A stretch of DNA of 64,000 nt from Umezawaea sp042738955 (GCF_042738955.1 NZ_JBHYHC010000004.1:62001-126000); one strand, 5' to 3'; shown: positions 17,083 to 26,314, counted from the first letter of the stretch. Notes: a model not told the origin generated them from the sequence alone. Numbers and translations are program-made.

Positions 17083-19902
17083 GTGGTCCAAGCGCATTCG
17101 ACCGGCTACGACGTGTTCCTCTCCTACAGCGGCGACGACCGCCCTGTGGTGCGGGAACTGCGCGACGCGCTGGAGAAGGCGGGCGTGCGCACGTTCCTGG
17201 ACGAGCGCGACATCCGTTTCGCGCACAGCATCACCGACGACATCCAGACGGCGTTGCGGTCGTCGAAGACGATGCTCGCCTACTACTCCGCGTCGTTCCC
17301 CGGCCGTTCCGCGTGCCAGTTCGAACTGCACCACGCCTATCTGTCCGCGGTGCGCACCGGGGAAGTGGAGAAGCGAATACTGGTCGTCAACCCGGAGAAC
17401 CCGAGGACCGACCACCTGATGCCGGTGGAATTGGCCGCGCACCGCTACTTCCGACCGTGGAAATCGAAAAGCGAACTGGCCGAACTGGTGGCCGCGATCC
17501 GGGTGGCGACGCTGGCCGTGCGCACGCCGTTCGCCGGGATCGACTTCACCGCCCGCGCCACGACCCGGCAGACGTCGCCGGGCGAGCCGACGGCGGCGTA
17601 CGTCGGCCGGTACCGCGACCGGTGGGCGATCCACTCCGCGCTGCACCGCCACGACCACCCGCTGATCCACGCCGTGACGTCGCAGCCGGTCGCCGGGCTG
17701 TCCGGCATCACCGGCATCGGCAAGAGCGCGCTGGCCAAGGTGTACGTCCACGACTTCGGCTTCCTCTACGGCGGCGGCACCCACCGGATCACCCTCACCG
17801 GCACCGACGACTCGCCCGACCGCGTCCGCGCCGCGCACACCGCCCAGCTGGTCGAGCTGGCGAAGTCCGTGGACGACCGGCCGCCCGACCTGTCCCGCCC
17901 GACCGTGCTCGCGTGGTGGAACGCCCGCCTGGCACGGGAAGGGGCCCCGACGCTGTGGATCGTCGACGACGTCCCCGCCGGGCTGCCGCGGGACGTGCTG
18001 ACCGAGCTGATCCCCCACGCCCCCGGCGTCCACACGCTGCTGATCGGGCAGCGGGAGTTCCCGCCGGACATCGCGATCCCGGTGCGGCTGCGGGCGTTGA
18101 CGGCCGACGACGGCCACGAGCTGTTCACCCGCGACCACCCCGCGTCCGCCGCCGAGACCCGTGCGGTGGACGACGTCGTGCGGCGGCTGGGCGGCCACCC
18201 GTACGCGATCCTGTTCGCCGCGGCGGCGTCCCGCGCCCGTGAAGGCCTGTGGAGCCTGGGAGACCGCGCGGACCACCTCACGACCGACGCCACCGTGCTG
18301 GCCGAGGCCCTGCGCACGGTGCAGGACGTGATCGCGACCTTGTCGCCTGCCGAGAAGGCGGTGCTGGGCCTGGCCGCGGTCTGCTCCGCCACGCCCCTGC
18401 CCGCCGTGCTCGTCGCCGACGTGCTGGCCGCCCTGTCTCCGGGCACGGAGGCGAACACCGTCCTCGCGGGCATGGACCGGGCGATGCTCGTGGACCGCGT
18501 CGACAGCTCCCCGTCCTGGCAGGTGCACCAGCTCGTCCGGCAGGCGGCGCGGCGGGCGCTGCCCGACGCCGACCTGAACACCGTCGCCGCCATCGCCGCG
18601 TACAAGCTGATCACCTTGGCGGGCACGGAGGACGTCGGGCTCGGCGAGCACGCGGGCGCGCTGCTGGACCGCACGGCCGACTCGCCCGCGTTCGCGAACG
18701 GCCTGAACCTGGTGGCGGCGCGGGACTACGACCGGCGCGGTGAGCCCGCGTTGGCCGCCCCGTTCCACGAGAGCCTGCACGCGCTCGACCCGGACCACGT
18801 CGAGCACCTGCTGGCCGCCGCCCGCGCCCGGCGCGCGGCGGGCCACCTCGACCGGGCCGCGGCGCACGCGGACCGCCTGACGGCGTTGGCCACCGACGAC
18901 CTCACGACCCTGCGGGCCGCCTGCGTGCGCGCGGAGGTGCTGGACGCCAGGGGGAGGCACCGCGACGCGGCTCCGCTGTGGACGTCGGCGCTGGCGAATC
19001 CCTTGCTGCGCACCACGTCCCCGGTCGAGCAGATCGTCGTCCGAACCGCCCACGTCCACAACAGACGGTCGTTGGGGCACTTCACCGAGGCCAGGACCCT
19101 GGCGACGGCCCTGCTCGCGGAGTTCGCGGGCACGACCCCGGTGGAGGCGCTGATCCCCGCCCGGCTCGAACTGGCCGAGATCGGTCTGGCGAGCGACGAC
19201 CGGCACGGCGCGCGGAAGGCCGCCCAGGACGTCGTCGACCACTACGAGCGGCTCGGGCTCCCCCTGCACGCCAACGCGGTGGAGGCCACGGCGACGGTGC
19301 AGGAGGGCCAGTTCGACATCCACATCCTGGAACGGCTGCCCACCGAGGACGACTGGCGCACCGCCGAGGCGAAGCTCCGGGCGCTGCTGGAGACCGCGCG
19401 GCACACGTTCGGCCCGGACAACCCGCGGACCGCGCGGATCGCCGTGGCGCACCTGCGGGCCATGGTCGGCCGCGGCGCGCCGAGCCTCGTCGTCGAGGAG
19501 TACTCGCGGCTGCCCGACGACCTCGCCCAGCAGTTGGGCGTCGACCACCGCCTGCACCTGCGGGCGCTGTTCCTGCTGGGGCAGGCGTTCGCGCAGCGCG
19601 GCGACCACGAGGCCGCCCTGACCGCGTACCGCAGGGCGTTGGCGGGCCAGGAGACCTCGCTCGGCCACGAGCACCCGGAGACCCTGCGGACCCGGTACGA
19701 GCTGGGCGTGACGCTCCTGACCACGGGCGATCGCGCGGGTGGCCAGGAGGCCATCCGCGCGGTCCTGCGCGACGTCGGGCAGGAGGTCGGCAAGCGCAAC
19801 GAGCTGCACACCCAGGCCATGGTGGCGCTGGGGCTGTCCTCGTTCCTGCCCTCGGCCGTGTGGCGGGCCGTCGACCGGTTCGACAAGCGGCGCGAGCGCT
19901 GA
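17083..19902 (+). CDS. TIR-STAND-TPR protein (NLR-like), second copy
   Basis: 939 residues, GTG start. The TIR domain (about 8-145) begins YDVFLSYSGDD and has CQFEL with the putative catalytic Glu at 81. The linker AYVGRYRDRWAIHSALH repeats the one in the TIR-STAND protein at 7775-10642, and a STAND ATPase follows (GITGIGKSAL near 207; Walker B LWIVDDVPAGL). The C-terminal 450 residues are TPR-like, the last repeat being clearest (GQAFAQRGDHEAALTAYRRAL). The two TIR-STAND genes are therefore diverged paralogues of one design, probably sensing different ligands. NADase activity is expected from family knowledge, not shown. Confidence 0.87.
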   Translation: MVQAHSTGYDVFLSYSGDDRPVVRELRDALEKAGVRTFLDERDIRFAHSITDDIQTALRSSKTMLAYYSASFPGRSACQFELHHAYLSAVRTGEVEKRILVVNPENPRTDHLMPVELAAHRYFRPWKSKSELAELVAAIRVATLAVRTPFAGIDFTARATTRQTSPGEPTAAYVGRYRDRWAIHSALHRHDHPLIHAVTSQPVAGLSGITGIGKSALAKVYVHDFGFLYGGGTHRITLTGTDDSPDRVRAAHTAQLVELAKSVDDRPPDLSRPTVLAWWNARLAREGAPTLWIVDDVPAGLPRDVLTELIPHAPGVHTLLIGQREFPPDIAIPVRLRALTADDGHELFTRDHPASAAETRAVDDVVRRLGGHPYAILFAAAASRAREGLWSLGDRADHLTTDATVLAEALRTVQDVIATLSPAEKAVLGLAAVCSATPLPAVLVADVLAALSPGTEANTVLAGMDRAMLVDRVDSSPSWQVHQLVRQAARRALPDADLNTVAAIAAYKLITLAGTEDVGLGEHAGALLDRTADSPAFANGLNLVAARDYDRRGEPALAAPFHESLHALDPDHVEHLLAAARARRAAGHLDRAAAHADRLTALATDDLTTLRAACVRAEVLDARGRHRDAAPLWTSALANPLLRTTSPVEQIVVRTAHVHNRRSLGHFTEARTLATALLAEFAGTTPVEALIPARLELAEIGLASDDRHGARKAAQDVVDHYERLGLPLHANAVEATATVQEGQFDIHILERLPTEDDWRTAEAKLRALLETARHTFGPDNPRTARIAVAHLRAMVGRGAPSLVVEEYSRLPDDLAQQLGVDHRLHLRALFLLGQAFAQRGDHEAALTAYRRALAGQETSLGHEHPETLRTRYELGVTLLTTGDRAGGQEAIRAVLRDVGQEVGKRNELHTQAMVALGLSSFLPSAVWRAVDRFDKRRER

Positions 19903-19905
19903 CGG

Positions 19906-20712
19906 TCAGGCCTTCAGCACCTCGTCGAGCTTGGCGGTGAACGCCTCGGGGTCCGACAGGTAGCCGACGTGGCCGCCGGGGAAGACCGCGACCTCGGTGT
20001 CGGTCTCCTTGGCCAGGATGCGGATCGCCTGCACCGGAGGGGTGTCGATGGAGTCGACGCCCACCGCCGGGACCAGGCTGGAGTTGACCGTGGTCAACGC
20101 GGCGAGGTCGGGCTGGTAGTCGACGAACGACATCATCTCGTAGCGGAAGAAGAACGGGACGTTGGCGTCGATGCGGCGGGCGGTCTCCTGCTCCTCCGGG
20201 GTGCCGTTCAGCAGTTCCTCGGGGGTGCCGGAGCCGTTGCCGAACACGGCCATGCCCGCCTCGCCGCCCGCGCGCTCGAACTCCGCGAGCGCGTGCCGCA
20301 GGAACGCCAGGTTGGCCTCGCGGTCCGGGGTCAGCGTGAACGCCGGGGCCTCGTGCGGGATGCCGCGGCGGACCAGGTCGGGCCTGCGCGCCAGGACGTC
20401 CAGCACGATGAGCGCGCCGGAGCTGCTGCCCAGCAGGTCGGCGGGCTCGCCGTTGCCCAGCAGTTCCAGCAGGGCGATCGCGTCGCTCGCGTGCTCCTCG
20501 ATCACCTGCGCGGTGGGCGGGCCGTCCAGGACGCTGCGGCCGTTGCCGCGCCGGTCGTAGTGCACGACCGTGTAGCGGTCCTCGAAGTGCTTGCCCACCA
20601 GCTCGAAGTTCGTCGTGTCGCTGGTGCCGCCGCCGATGAACAGCAGCACCGGACCGGATCCGGCGTGCTCGTAGTAGATGGTCGCGCCCGGAACCTTCAG
20701 CGTGTTTCCCAT
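19906..20712 (-). CDS. alpha/beta hydrolase
   Basis: 268 residues from the ATG at 20712. A GTG nine bases further upstream (20721) is the alternative, and neither has a clear ribosome site. The fold is typical: GPVLLFIGGG near residue 25, DRRGNGRS in the cap approach, nucleophile elbow LGSSSGALIVL, and the His in FPGGHVGYLS near the C-terminus. Substrate unknown. It ends three bases from the convergent TIR-STAND gene and shows no operon partner. Confidence 0.82.
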   Translation of the reverse strand: MGNTLKVPGATIYYEHAGSGPVLLFIGGGTSDTTNFELVGKHFEDRYTVVHYDRRGNGRSVLDGPPTAQVIEEHASDAIALLELLGNGEPADLLGSSSGALIVLDVLARRPDLVRRGIPHEAPAFTLTPDREANLAFLRHALAEFERAGGEAGMAVFGNGSGTPEELLNGTPEEQETARRIDANVPFFFRYEMMSFVDYQPDLAALTTVNSSLVPAVGVDSIDTPPVQAIRILAKETDTEVAVFPGGHVGYLSDPEAFTAKLDEVLKA

Positions 20713-20798
20713 TCGGGGCACGCTAGCGCGGGCCGGTGGAGCGCCGGTGGAGCCGGGAGTCCTGATCGGACCGAGTAGAACCCCTTATGGGAACGGCG

Positions 20799-20828
20799 TT
20801 GCCCGGTCCGCGTCGACCGTCCTAGCCT
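20799..20828 (+). promoter_or_regulatory. sigma70-like promoter for PPOX-family gene
   Basis: TTGCCC and TAGCCT are separated by 18 bases and lie about 100 bases upstream of the start of the gene at 20929. Pattern match only. Confidence 0.35.
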
Positions 20829-20928
20829 GGGAGTCAGGGGAAGGAAGCACATCGGCCTCGCCGCCGTCCGAGGGATTCCCCTCATCGAGATCGTCTCCGT
20901 CCGACCCGCGCGGCCGAAAGGAAAAACG

Positions 20929-21462
20929 ATGCCGACCACCTTCCCCACCGCCCTCCTGGACGTCCGGTTCAGCGAACCCGGCGTGGAGCCCACGTCGTGG
21001 GAGGAGACCCTGCGCCTGCTGGAGACCGCGGAGCTGTTCTGGCTCACCACCGTCCGCGCCGACGGCCGCCCGCACGTGACGCCGGTCGTCGCGGTGTGGC
21101 ACGAGAACGCGCTGTTCTTCAGCACGGCGTCGTTCGAGCAGAAGATGCGCAACCTGGAGCACAGCGGCAAGGTCGCCGTGACGACCGGCAACAACCTGTG
21201 GACCGAGGGCCTCGACGTGGTCGTGGAGGGCCGCGCGTCGCTCATCACCGACCCCGACGACCTCACCGGGATCGCCGCGGCGTTCAGCGCGAAGTACAGC
21301 GACGACAAGGGATGGCACCTGGAGATGATCGACGGCGTCGCCCACGTGGCGGGCCACCCGGCCGTCGTGTTCCGGATCGACCCGGACAAGGTGCTGGCGT
21401 TCGGCAAGGCCCCGCACGCGCAGACCGGCTACCGGTTCGCCCGCGCCGCGGTGTCGGCCTGA
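20929..21462 (+). CDS. pyridoxamine 5'-phosphate oxidase-like flavin/F420-binding protein
   Basis: 177 residues, ATG with GAAAGGAAA upstream. The split-barrel core is visible as LFWLTTVRADGRPHVTPVVAVWHENALFF near residues 35-63 and KVAVTTGNNLW. Actinomycete members of this superfamily bind FMN or F420 and reduce or detoxify small molecules; true PNPOx activity is unlikely at this length. It is monocistronic and ends at a strong bidirectional hairpin. Confidence 0.85.
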   Translation: MPTTFPTALLDVRFSEPGVEPTSWEETLRLLETAELFWLTTVRADGRPHVTPVVAVWHENALFFSTASFEQKMRNLEHSGKVAVTTGNNLWTEGLDVVVEGRASLITDPDDLTGIAAAFSAKYSDDKGWHLEMIDGVAHVAGHPAVVFRIDPDKVLAFGKAPHAQTGYRFARAAVSA

Positions 21463-21476
21463 CCGTGAACGGCGGC

Positions 21477-21507
21477 GAAGCTCCTGGGGGCGGTTCCCAG
21501 GAGCTTC
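21477..21507. terminator. bidirectional terminator hairpin
   Basis: A perfect 12-base stem (GAAGCTCCTGGG / CCCAGGAGCTTC) with a 7-base loop is followed by a T-rich stretch. It lies between the convergent PPOX-like and epimerase genes and can serve both. Confidence 0.8.
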
Positions 21508-21526
21508 GTTGTTCGTTTCGGTGGTG

Positions 21527-22408
21527 TCAGAGGACTTCCGCGACGGCGGTCGCGAAGTCGGCGTGCCGGAACTCGAACCCGGCCTCGCGCAGCACCGTCG
21601 GCACGACGCGCAGGCTGATCAGCGCCAGCTCGTCGGCGGCCTCGCCGAGCGCGAGGCGGACCACGGACTTCGGCACGGACAGCAGGACCGGTCGGCGCAG
21701 GGCCCGACCGAGCGCCCTGATGAACTCGTCGTTGGTCACGGGTTCCGGCGCGCACAGGTTGACCGGCCCGGACACCTCGGGGTTCTCCACCAGGAAGCGG
21801 ATGGCGGCGACCTCGTCCGGGACGCTGATCCACGCCACGTACTGCTCGCCGTCGCCCAGCCTCCCGCCGAGCCCGAGCCGGATCACCGGTTTGAGCTGGC
21901 TGAGCAGACCGGCGTCCGGCGAGAGCACGAGCCCGGTGCGCAGCAGGACGACCCTGGCGCCCGAGTCCCGCGCCACGGCCGTCGCGGCCTCCCAGTCGAT
22001 CACCATCTCGGCGAGGAAACCCTTGCCCTCGCCCGAGTCCTCGTCGACGACGTCGGCGCCGGTGTCGCCGTAGAAGCTCAGGCTCGACGCGTTGAGCAGC
22101 GTCGGGACGCCGTGTTCGGCGACGGCCGCCGCGAGCACCCCGGCCGGGGCGATGCGGCTGTCCCTGATCCGCCTCTTGTGGGCCGGGGTCCACCGGCCCT
22201 GCACCGAGGCGCCGCACAGGTTCACCACGGCCCCCACCCCCTCGAACGCCCCGTCCGCGATCTTCCCGGACGGCGGGTCCCACTCGCGTTCGTCGTCGGC
22301 CACCGGTTCGCGCCGCACCAACCGGCGCACCTCGTGACCCGCTCCGCGCAGTTCGGACACCACCGCGCTGCCTATGAGTCCTGTCGATCCCGCGATGAGA
22401 ATCAGCAT
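21527..22408 (-). CDS. TIGR01777-family NAD(P)-dependent epimerase/oxidoreductase
   Basis: 293 residues with an N-terminal Rossmann motif (LILIAGSTGLIGSAV). The family-specific features AVVNLCGASVQGRWTPAHKRRIRDSRI and RTGLVLSPDAGLL mark the YfcH/SulA-like TIGR01777 group of extended short-chain dehydrogenases. The usual length is about 300, so it appears complete. The in vivo substrate of the group is not established. It is a monocistronic housekeeping-type gene. Confidence 0.88.
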   Translation of the reverse strand: MLILIAGSTGLIGSAVVSELRGAGHEVRRLVRREPVADDEREWDPPSGKIADGAFEGVGAVVNLCGASVQGRWTPAHKRRIRDSRIAPAGVLAAAVAEHGVPTLLNASSLSFYGDTGADVVDEDSGEGKGFLAEMVIDWEAATAVARDSGARVVLLRTGLVLSPDAGLLSQLKPVIRLGLGGRLGDGEQYVAWISVPDEVAAIRFLVENPEVSGPVNLCAPEPVTNDEFIRALGRALRRPVLLSVPKSVVRLALGEAADELALISLRVVPTVLREAGFEFRHADFATAVAEVL

Positions 22409-22531
22409 GCGAACGACGTTATGGTCGCTCGCTCCACCGGCGCTTCAGCATCGCTCGAACCGGTCGAACCAGTCGAAACCGCCCCCGCGGCGGGCGGCGG
22501 GCCCGACCGCCCGCGCCCGCCACCGCGGGGA

Positions 22532-22948
22532 TCAGACCGTCGAGCGGGTCTCGAGGATTTCCAGGTAGTGCTCGTTGAACATGAGACCCAGGATGTTGCC
22601 GAACGGGTCGACGACCGACGCCGTCACGAAGCCGGGCCCGTGCTCGGTGGGCTTGTCGTGCAGCGTCGCGCCCAGGGAGAGGAGCCGCTCGATGTTGTCC
22701 TCCAGCTCGTCGACGTGCCAGTACACCATCGCACCGCTGGGCTGCTCCGAGCGTGTGTGCGGGGCGAACCTGCTGTCCAGGATGCCCAGCTCGTGCAGGT
22801 AGTCGCCGATGCGGAACTCCACGTACAGCGGGGTGCCCTCCTCCGGGCGGGCGAAGTACGGCTCCTGGCCCAGGACCTCGGCGTACCAGGCGACCGCGGC
22901 CGGGACGTCGTCGGCGAAGAAGTTGACGGTGGTGAGGCCTCGCAACAT
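22532..22948 (-). CDS. VOC (glyoxalase/bleomycin-resistance) family protein
   Basis: 138 residues, ATG with GGAAGGA upstream. The two beta-alpha-beta-beta-beta halves are visible: LTTVNFFADDVPAAVAWYAEVLGQEP and the C-terminal VTASVVDPFGNILGLMFN ending with a metal-ligand-type Glu. VOC proteins are metal-dependent or act as drug-binding proteins. It faces a WYL-domain regulator gene, with two palindromes between them, so it is probably the target of that regulator. Confidence 0.88.
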   Translation of the reverse strand: MLRGLTTVNFFADDVPAAVAWYAEVLGQEPYFARPEEGTPLYVEFRIGDYLHELGILDSRFAPHTRSEQPSGAMVYWHVDELEDNIERLLSLGATLHDKPTEHGPGFVTASVVDPFGNILGLMFNEHYLEILETRSTV

Positions 22949-22969
22949 GGGGTGGTTCCTTCCTTCAGC

Positions 22970-22990
22970 GGATGACACTTACCATCATCC
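22970..22990. promoter_or_regulatory. inverted repeat, candidate operator (VOC side)
   Basis: GGATGA and TCATCC arms around a 9-base spacer, 22 bases upstream of the VOC start codon. It is placed where a repressor would block VOC transcription. Confidence 0.45.
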
Positions 22991-22995
22991 GGTCT

Positions 22996-23020
22996 AAAGT
23001 GCTCACCATCTGAGCACTTT
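22996..23020. promoter_or_regulatory. perfect palindromic operator between VOC and WYL genes
   Basis: AAAGTGCTC and GAGCACTTT form 9-base perfect arms with a 7-base spacer in the divergent region, ending 19 bases before the WYL regulator start. This is the best candidate for autoregulation by that protein. Confidence 0.65.
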
Positions 23021-23039
23021 GTCAGTGAAACTGGGTGAC

Positions 23040-23984
23040 ATGCGCGCAGACCGCCTCGTGGCCACGCTCCTGCTCCTCCAATCACGCGGACGGGTCACGG
23101 CCGCCGACCTGGCGACCGAGCTGGAGGTCTCCGTCGCCACCGCGCGCCGCGACCTCGAGGCGCTGTCGGCCGCGGGGATTCCCGTGTACCCGCAAGCGGG
23201 ACGTGGTGGCGGCTGGTCGCTCGTCGGCGGCGCGCGCACCGACCTGAGCGGCCTGTCCGCGCCCGAGGCGCAGGCGCTGTTCCTGCTCGTCGGGCCCGCG
23301 GCCGCCGTCTCCGGCGAGGCGAAGGCGGCGCTGCGCAAGCTCGTCCGCGCCCTGCCGAAGGGGTTCCGCGCGGACGCGGAGGCCGCCGCGAGCGCGACGA
23401 TGATCGACCCGGCCCGCTGGGGCGAGCAGGACAAGCGCAGGCCGGAGACCGTGGACGTCCTCCAGGCCGCCGTGGTGCGGCGGCGGAAGATCCGCATCAC
23501 CTACGCCAAGCACGCCCGTGACCGGTCCGTGCGACTGGTGGCCCCGTGGGGCCTCGTCGACAAGGACGACGTCTGGTACCTGATCGCGGGCACCGACAAC
23601 GGGCAGCGGACCTTCCGCGTCGACCGGATCGTCGAGACCGAGCCGACGGACGAGCCCGCCGACCGCCCGGACGACTTCGTGCTCGCCGAGGCCTGGGAGC
23701 GGGTCGTCGGCGAGGTGGAGGACAAGCGGTCCCGCACGACGGCGGTCGTGCTCGCGCCCACCCGGCACGTGTCCGTGCTGCGCACCCACTTCGGGCGGCA
23801 CTGCCGGGTGGAGGAGGACTACGCCGACGGGCGCTCGCGCGTCCACGTCGCCGCGCCGACCCCGCTGGACATCGCCCGGCACCTCGCCGGGTGGGGCGCC
23901 CAACTGGAGGTCGTCGAGCCCCCGTCGGTCAAGGCGGAACTCGGGCGGATCGGCGCGGAACTCGCCGACCGGTACGCCGAATAG
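23040..23984 (+). CDS. HTH/WYL-domain transcriptional regulator (YafY/PafC type)
   Basis: 314 residues from the ATG at 23040 (MRADRLVATLLLLQSRG, the usual N-terminus of the family); earlier in-frame TTG and GTG codons are rejected. The HTH (about 1-60: VTAADLATELEVSVATARRDLEAL) is followed by a WYL ligand-binding domain (about 135-215) and a C-terminal WCX region. WYL proteins sense nucleotides or small molecules. The divergent VOC gene and the intervening palindrome point to local control of that gene and of itself. Confidence 0.9.
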   Translation: MRADRLVATLLLLQSRGRVTAADLATELEVSVATARRDLEALSAAGIPVYPQAGRGGGWSLVGGARTDLSGLSAPEAQALFLLVGPAAAVSGEAKAALRKLVRALPKGFRADAEAAASATMIDPARWGEQDKRRPETVDVLQAAVVRRRKIRITYAKHARDRSVRLVAPWGLVDKDDVWYLIAGTDNGQRTFRVDRIVETEPTDEPADRPDDFVLAEAWERVVGEVEDKRSRTTAVVLAPTRHVSVLRTHFGRHCRVEEDYADGRSRVHVAAPTPLDIARHLAGWGAQLEVVEPPSVKAELGRIGAELADRYAE

Positions 23985-24049
23985 ACCCTGCACAGCATTG
24001 ATTGTTTTCACCGGAATCATTTCGATAAGCAGCGCTGATGATGCGGCCG

Positions 24050-24078
24050 TTGCTCCCACAGTATTACCGGCTTAGGGT
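24050..24078 (+). promoter_or_regulatory. sigma70-like promoter for ALDH operon
   Basis: TTGCTC and TAGGGT are 17 bases apart, ending about 46 bases upstream of the ALDH start. Pattern match only. Confidence 0.4.
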
Positions 24079-24124
24079 AAACGCAAACGTCAGCCCGTAA
24101 TCGGATCGAGTGAAAGGGGGCGAC

Positions 24125-25708
24125 GTGAAGTTCGGGGTATATCCGGCCTACATCGGCGGCCGAGACGTCACCGGCGAGAACGCGCAGTTCGTTCACACGA
24201 TCACCGCGCGGGCGCTGATCGAGGACACCTTCCCCAGCCTGGGTCTCAAGCGCGACCTCGACCTCGGGGTCATCGACCCCCGCCAGGCCGGGGACAGCGT
24301 CGTCGGGGCGTGCGTCGTCGCCGACGAGGCCACGGCCGACCTGGCGCTCGAGGCCGCCGCGCTGGCCGTCCCCGCGTGGGGCCGCGTCCCGCTCGCCGAC
24401 CGGCTGGAGATCGGCCACGCCATCGCCCGGCGGCTCCAGGAGCACAGCGACCCGCTGGTCGAGATCCTGGTGGCCGAGGGCATGCCGGTCTCGTCGGCCC
24501 AGGGCATGCTCATGGGCATCCCGTACACCGGCTGGAGCCGCGAGACGCTGGAGTTCTGCGCGTCGCAGCTGGAGTTCCGCCGGACCGACGGCGTCCGCGA
24601 GATGGTCCTGCGCCGGGTCCCCGACGGCGTGGTGTGCATCAACCCGCCGCAGAACGCCGCCATGGTCAACGCGCTGAACGGCCTCACGGCCATGCTCGCG
24701 GGCAACACCGTGGTCGTGCGCGCCCCCCGCGGTGTGGCTCTGAGCTGCATGTACGCCATCCGCGAGGTCGTGGCGCCGGTGCTGGAGGAGGCCGGAGCGC
24801 CCGCGGGCACCGTCAACGCCTTCTGCGGTGCCCCGGTCGTCGACAAGTGGCTGGCCAGCGAGCACGTGAACGACGTCATCTACTTCGGCGGCAGCAAGAA
24901 GGGCCTGGAGTTCGAGCGCGAGGCCATCGCCGCGGGCAAGAAGCCGATCCTGGAGCTGGCGGGCAACGACTGCTGCGTGGTCTGGCGCGACGCCGACCTC
25001 GACGCCGCCGTGGACACGATCACCCAGTTCTTCATGTCCTCCGGCCAGATCTGCTCGGTGCCCAACCAGGTGGTCGCCCACCCGGCCATCGCCGACGAGC
25101 TGGTGGAACGCCTGGTCGAGGCCACGAAGAAGATCAAGCCGGGCTACCCGGACGAGGTCGGCGTGGTGCTCACGCCGGTGCTCGGGGTCGACTGGTTCTA
25201 CGGCTGCCTCGGCGAGGCGCTGGCCAAGGGCGCGAAGCTCGTGCACGGCGGCCACCGCCTGGAGGTCGACGGCACGCAGTCGGACACCGGCTTCTTCGTG
25301 GAGCCGAGCATCGTCCGGGTCGAGGGCCTCCAGGGCGCCAGGGACCTGTCCGTGGTGCGCGACGAGACGTTCTTCCCGCTGCTGCCCGTCATCGTCCCCG
25401 ACGTCCCCACCTCGGACGACGACCTGCTGGAGGAGGTGCTGGCGTTCGTCAACTCCAACGCCTACCACCTGCGGAACTCGGTGTGGACGACCAGCGCCGA
25501 GACGATCGACCGGTTCCTCTCGGGCGTCACCAACGGCGGCCTGCTGAAGATCAACGACTCGCACGGCGCGTTCCTGCCGTTCCTGCCCAACCAGGGCGGC
25601 GCGGGCCTGACCGGCGGCGCGTTCGGCGAGGCCAACCACCCCATGCTGCGCAGCACCCGCCTCCAGGGCGTGAGCGTCGTCCGTCCGGAAGGAGCACAGA
25701 CCCCGTGA
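24125..25708 (+). CDS. aldehyde dehydrogenase family protein
   Basis: 527 residues. Of two in-frame GTGs, that at 24125 is chosen because AGGGGG lies just upstream; the other (24110) precedes that site. The ALDH core is intact: NAD-binding and substrate stretch INPPQNAAMVNALNGLTAMLAGNTVVVRAP, catalytic Glu in LELAGNDCC, catalytic Cys near residue 310 in SSGQICSVPNQV. The protein is somewhat longer than the usual 480-500. Its stop overlaps the GTG of a SRPBCC gene, and a flavin monooxygenase gene follows, suggesting oxidation of an aldehyde formed or consumed by that set. Substrate unknown. Confidence 0.9.
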   Translation: MKFGVYPAYIGGRDVTGENAQFVHTITARALIEDTFPSLGLKRDLDLGVIDPRQAGDSVVGACVVADEATADLALEAAALAVPAWGRVPLADRLEIGHAIARRLQEHSDPLVEILVAEGMPVSSAQGMLMGIPYTGWSRETLEFCASQLEFRRTDGVREMVLRRVPDGVVCINPPQNAAMVNALNGLTAMLAGNTVVVRAPRGVALSCMYAIREVVAPVLEEAGAPAGTVNAFCGAPVVDKWLASEHVNDVIYFGGSKKGLEFEREAIAAGKKPILELAGNDCCVVWRDADLDAAVDTITQFFMSSGQICSVPNQVVAHPAIADELVERLVEATKKIKPGYPDEVGVVLTPVLGVDWFYGCLGEALAKGAKLVHGGHRLEVDGTQSDTGFFVEPSIVRVEGLQGARDLSVVRDETFFPLLPVIVPDVPTSDDDLLEEVLAFVNSNAYHLRNSVWTTSAETIDRFLSGVTNGGLLKINDSHGAFLPFLPNQGGAGLTGGAFGEANHPMLRSTRLQGVSVVRPEGAQTP

Positions 25709-26184
25709 CCAGCCGCATCCTCAAGGCCGCCGTCCGGGCGTCGGCGGCCGACGTGATCACCCGGTTGAGCGACGACTCGACGTTCGCCGAGCAGGCCGAC
25801 GACATCGTCTCGATCACCGACGCGGGCAACGGCCTCCGCACGTGGGTGCTCGCCTTCCGGGGCGGCGCCGCGACGTGGACGCAGGGCACCCGACCGGGGG
25901 CGGACAACCCGCTCCGCGTCGAGTTCGCCCAGATCAGCGGCCAGTTCCAGCACCTGTACGGCGCGTGGACGGCCGTGGACACCGCGGACGGCTGCGAGGT
26001 CACCTACGAGGTGGACTTCCGGACGAACGTGCCGCACCTGGCGGGCGCGATCGACTCGGCCGTCGGCCGGGTGCTGGTCCGCACCGCGCACCAGCTCCTC
26101 TCCGCCGCGGGCGGACCGGCGCGCGTCACCAAGGGCTCCCACCTGCTGTGGGACCTCGCGGAAAAGGCTCCGTCACCCGTCTGA
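25705..26184 (+). CDS. SRPBCC superfamily (START-like) protein
   Basis: 159 residues, GTG start overlapping the ALDH stop (GTGA). The sequence has the SRPBCC pattern: an N-terminal strand and helix (ADVITRLSDDSTFAEQADDIVSI), central beta strands, and a long C-terminal helix (VGRVLVRTAHQLLSAA). Such proteins bind hydrophobic ligands in a helix-grip pocket and act as cyclases, aromatases or lipid binders. It is coupled to ALDH and sits beside an FMO that itself ends in a SRPBCC domain, which suggests a shared lipophilic substrate. Confidence 0.75.
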   Translation: MTSRILKAAVRASAADVITRLSDDSTFAEQADDIVSITDAGNGLRTWVLAFRGGAATWTQGTRPGADNPLRVEFAQISGQFQHLYGAWTAVDTADGCEVTYEVDFRTNVPHLAGAIDSAVGRVLVRTAHQLLSAAGGPARVTKGSHLLWDLAEKAPSPV

Positions 26185-26314
26185 GCTATTTCCCACCCGC
26201 TCCACCGAAATTCTAGCGATTCTCCACCAGCGCTCCACCAAAGACGACTACCGGCATTTCGCCGCCGCAGTCACCTCGGCCGGTCCCGAAGCCCGGCGTG
26301 TTCATTTCTTCGCG

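Noticed and set aside
16969..19809. A 946-codon open frame on the minus strand
   Set aside because: It is the antisense shadow of the TIR-STAND gene at 17083-19902 and has no recognisable domain.
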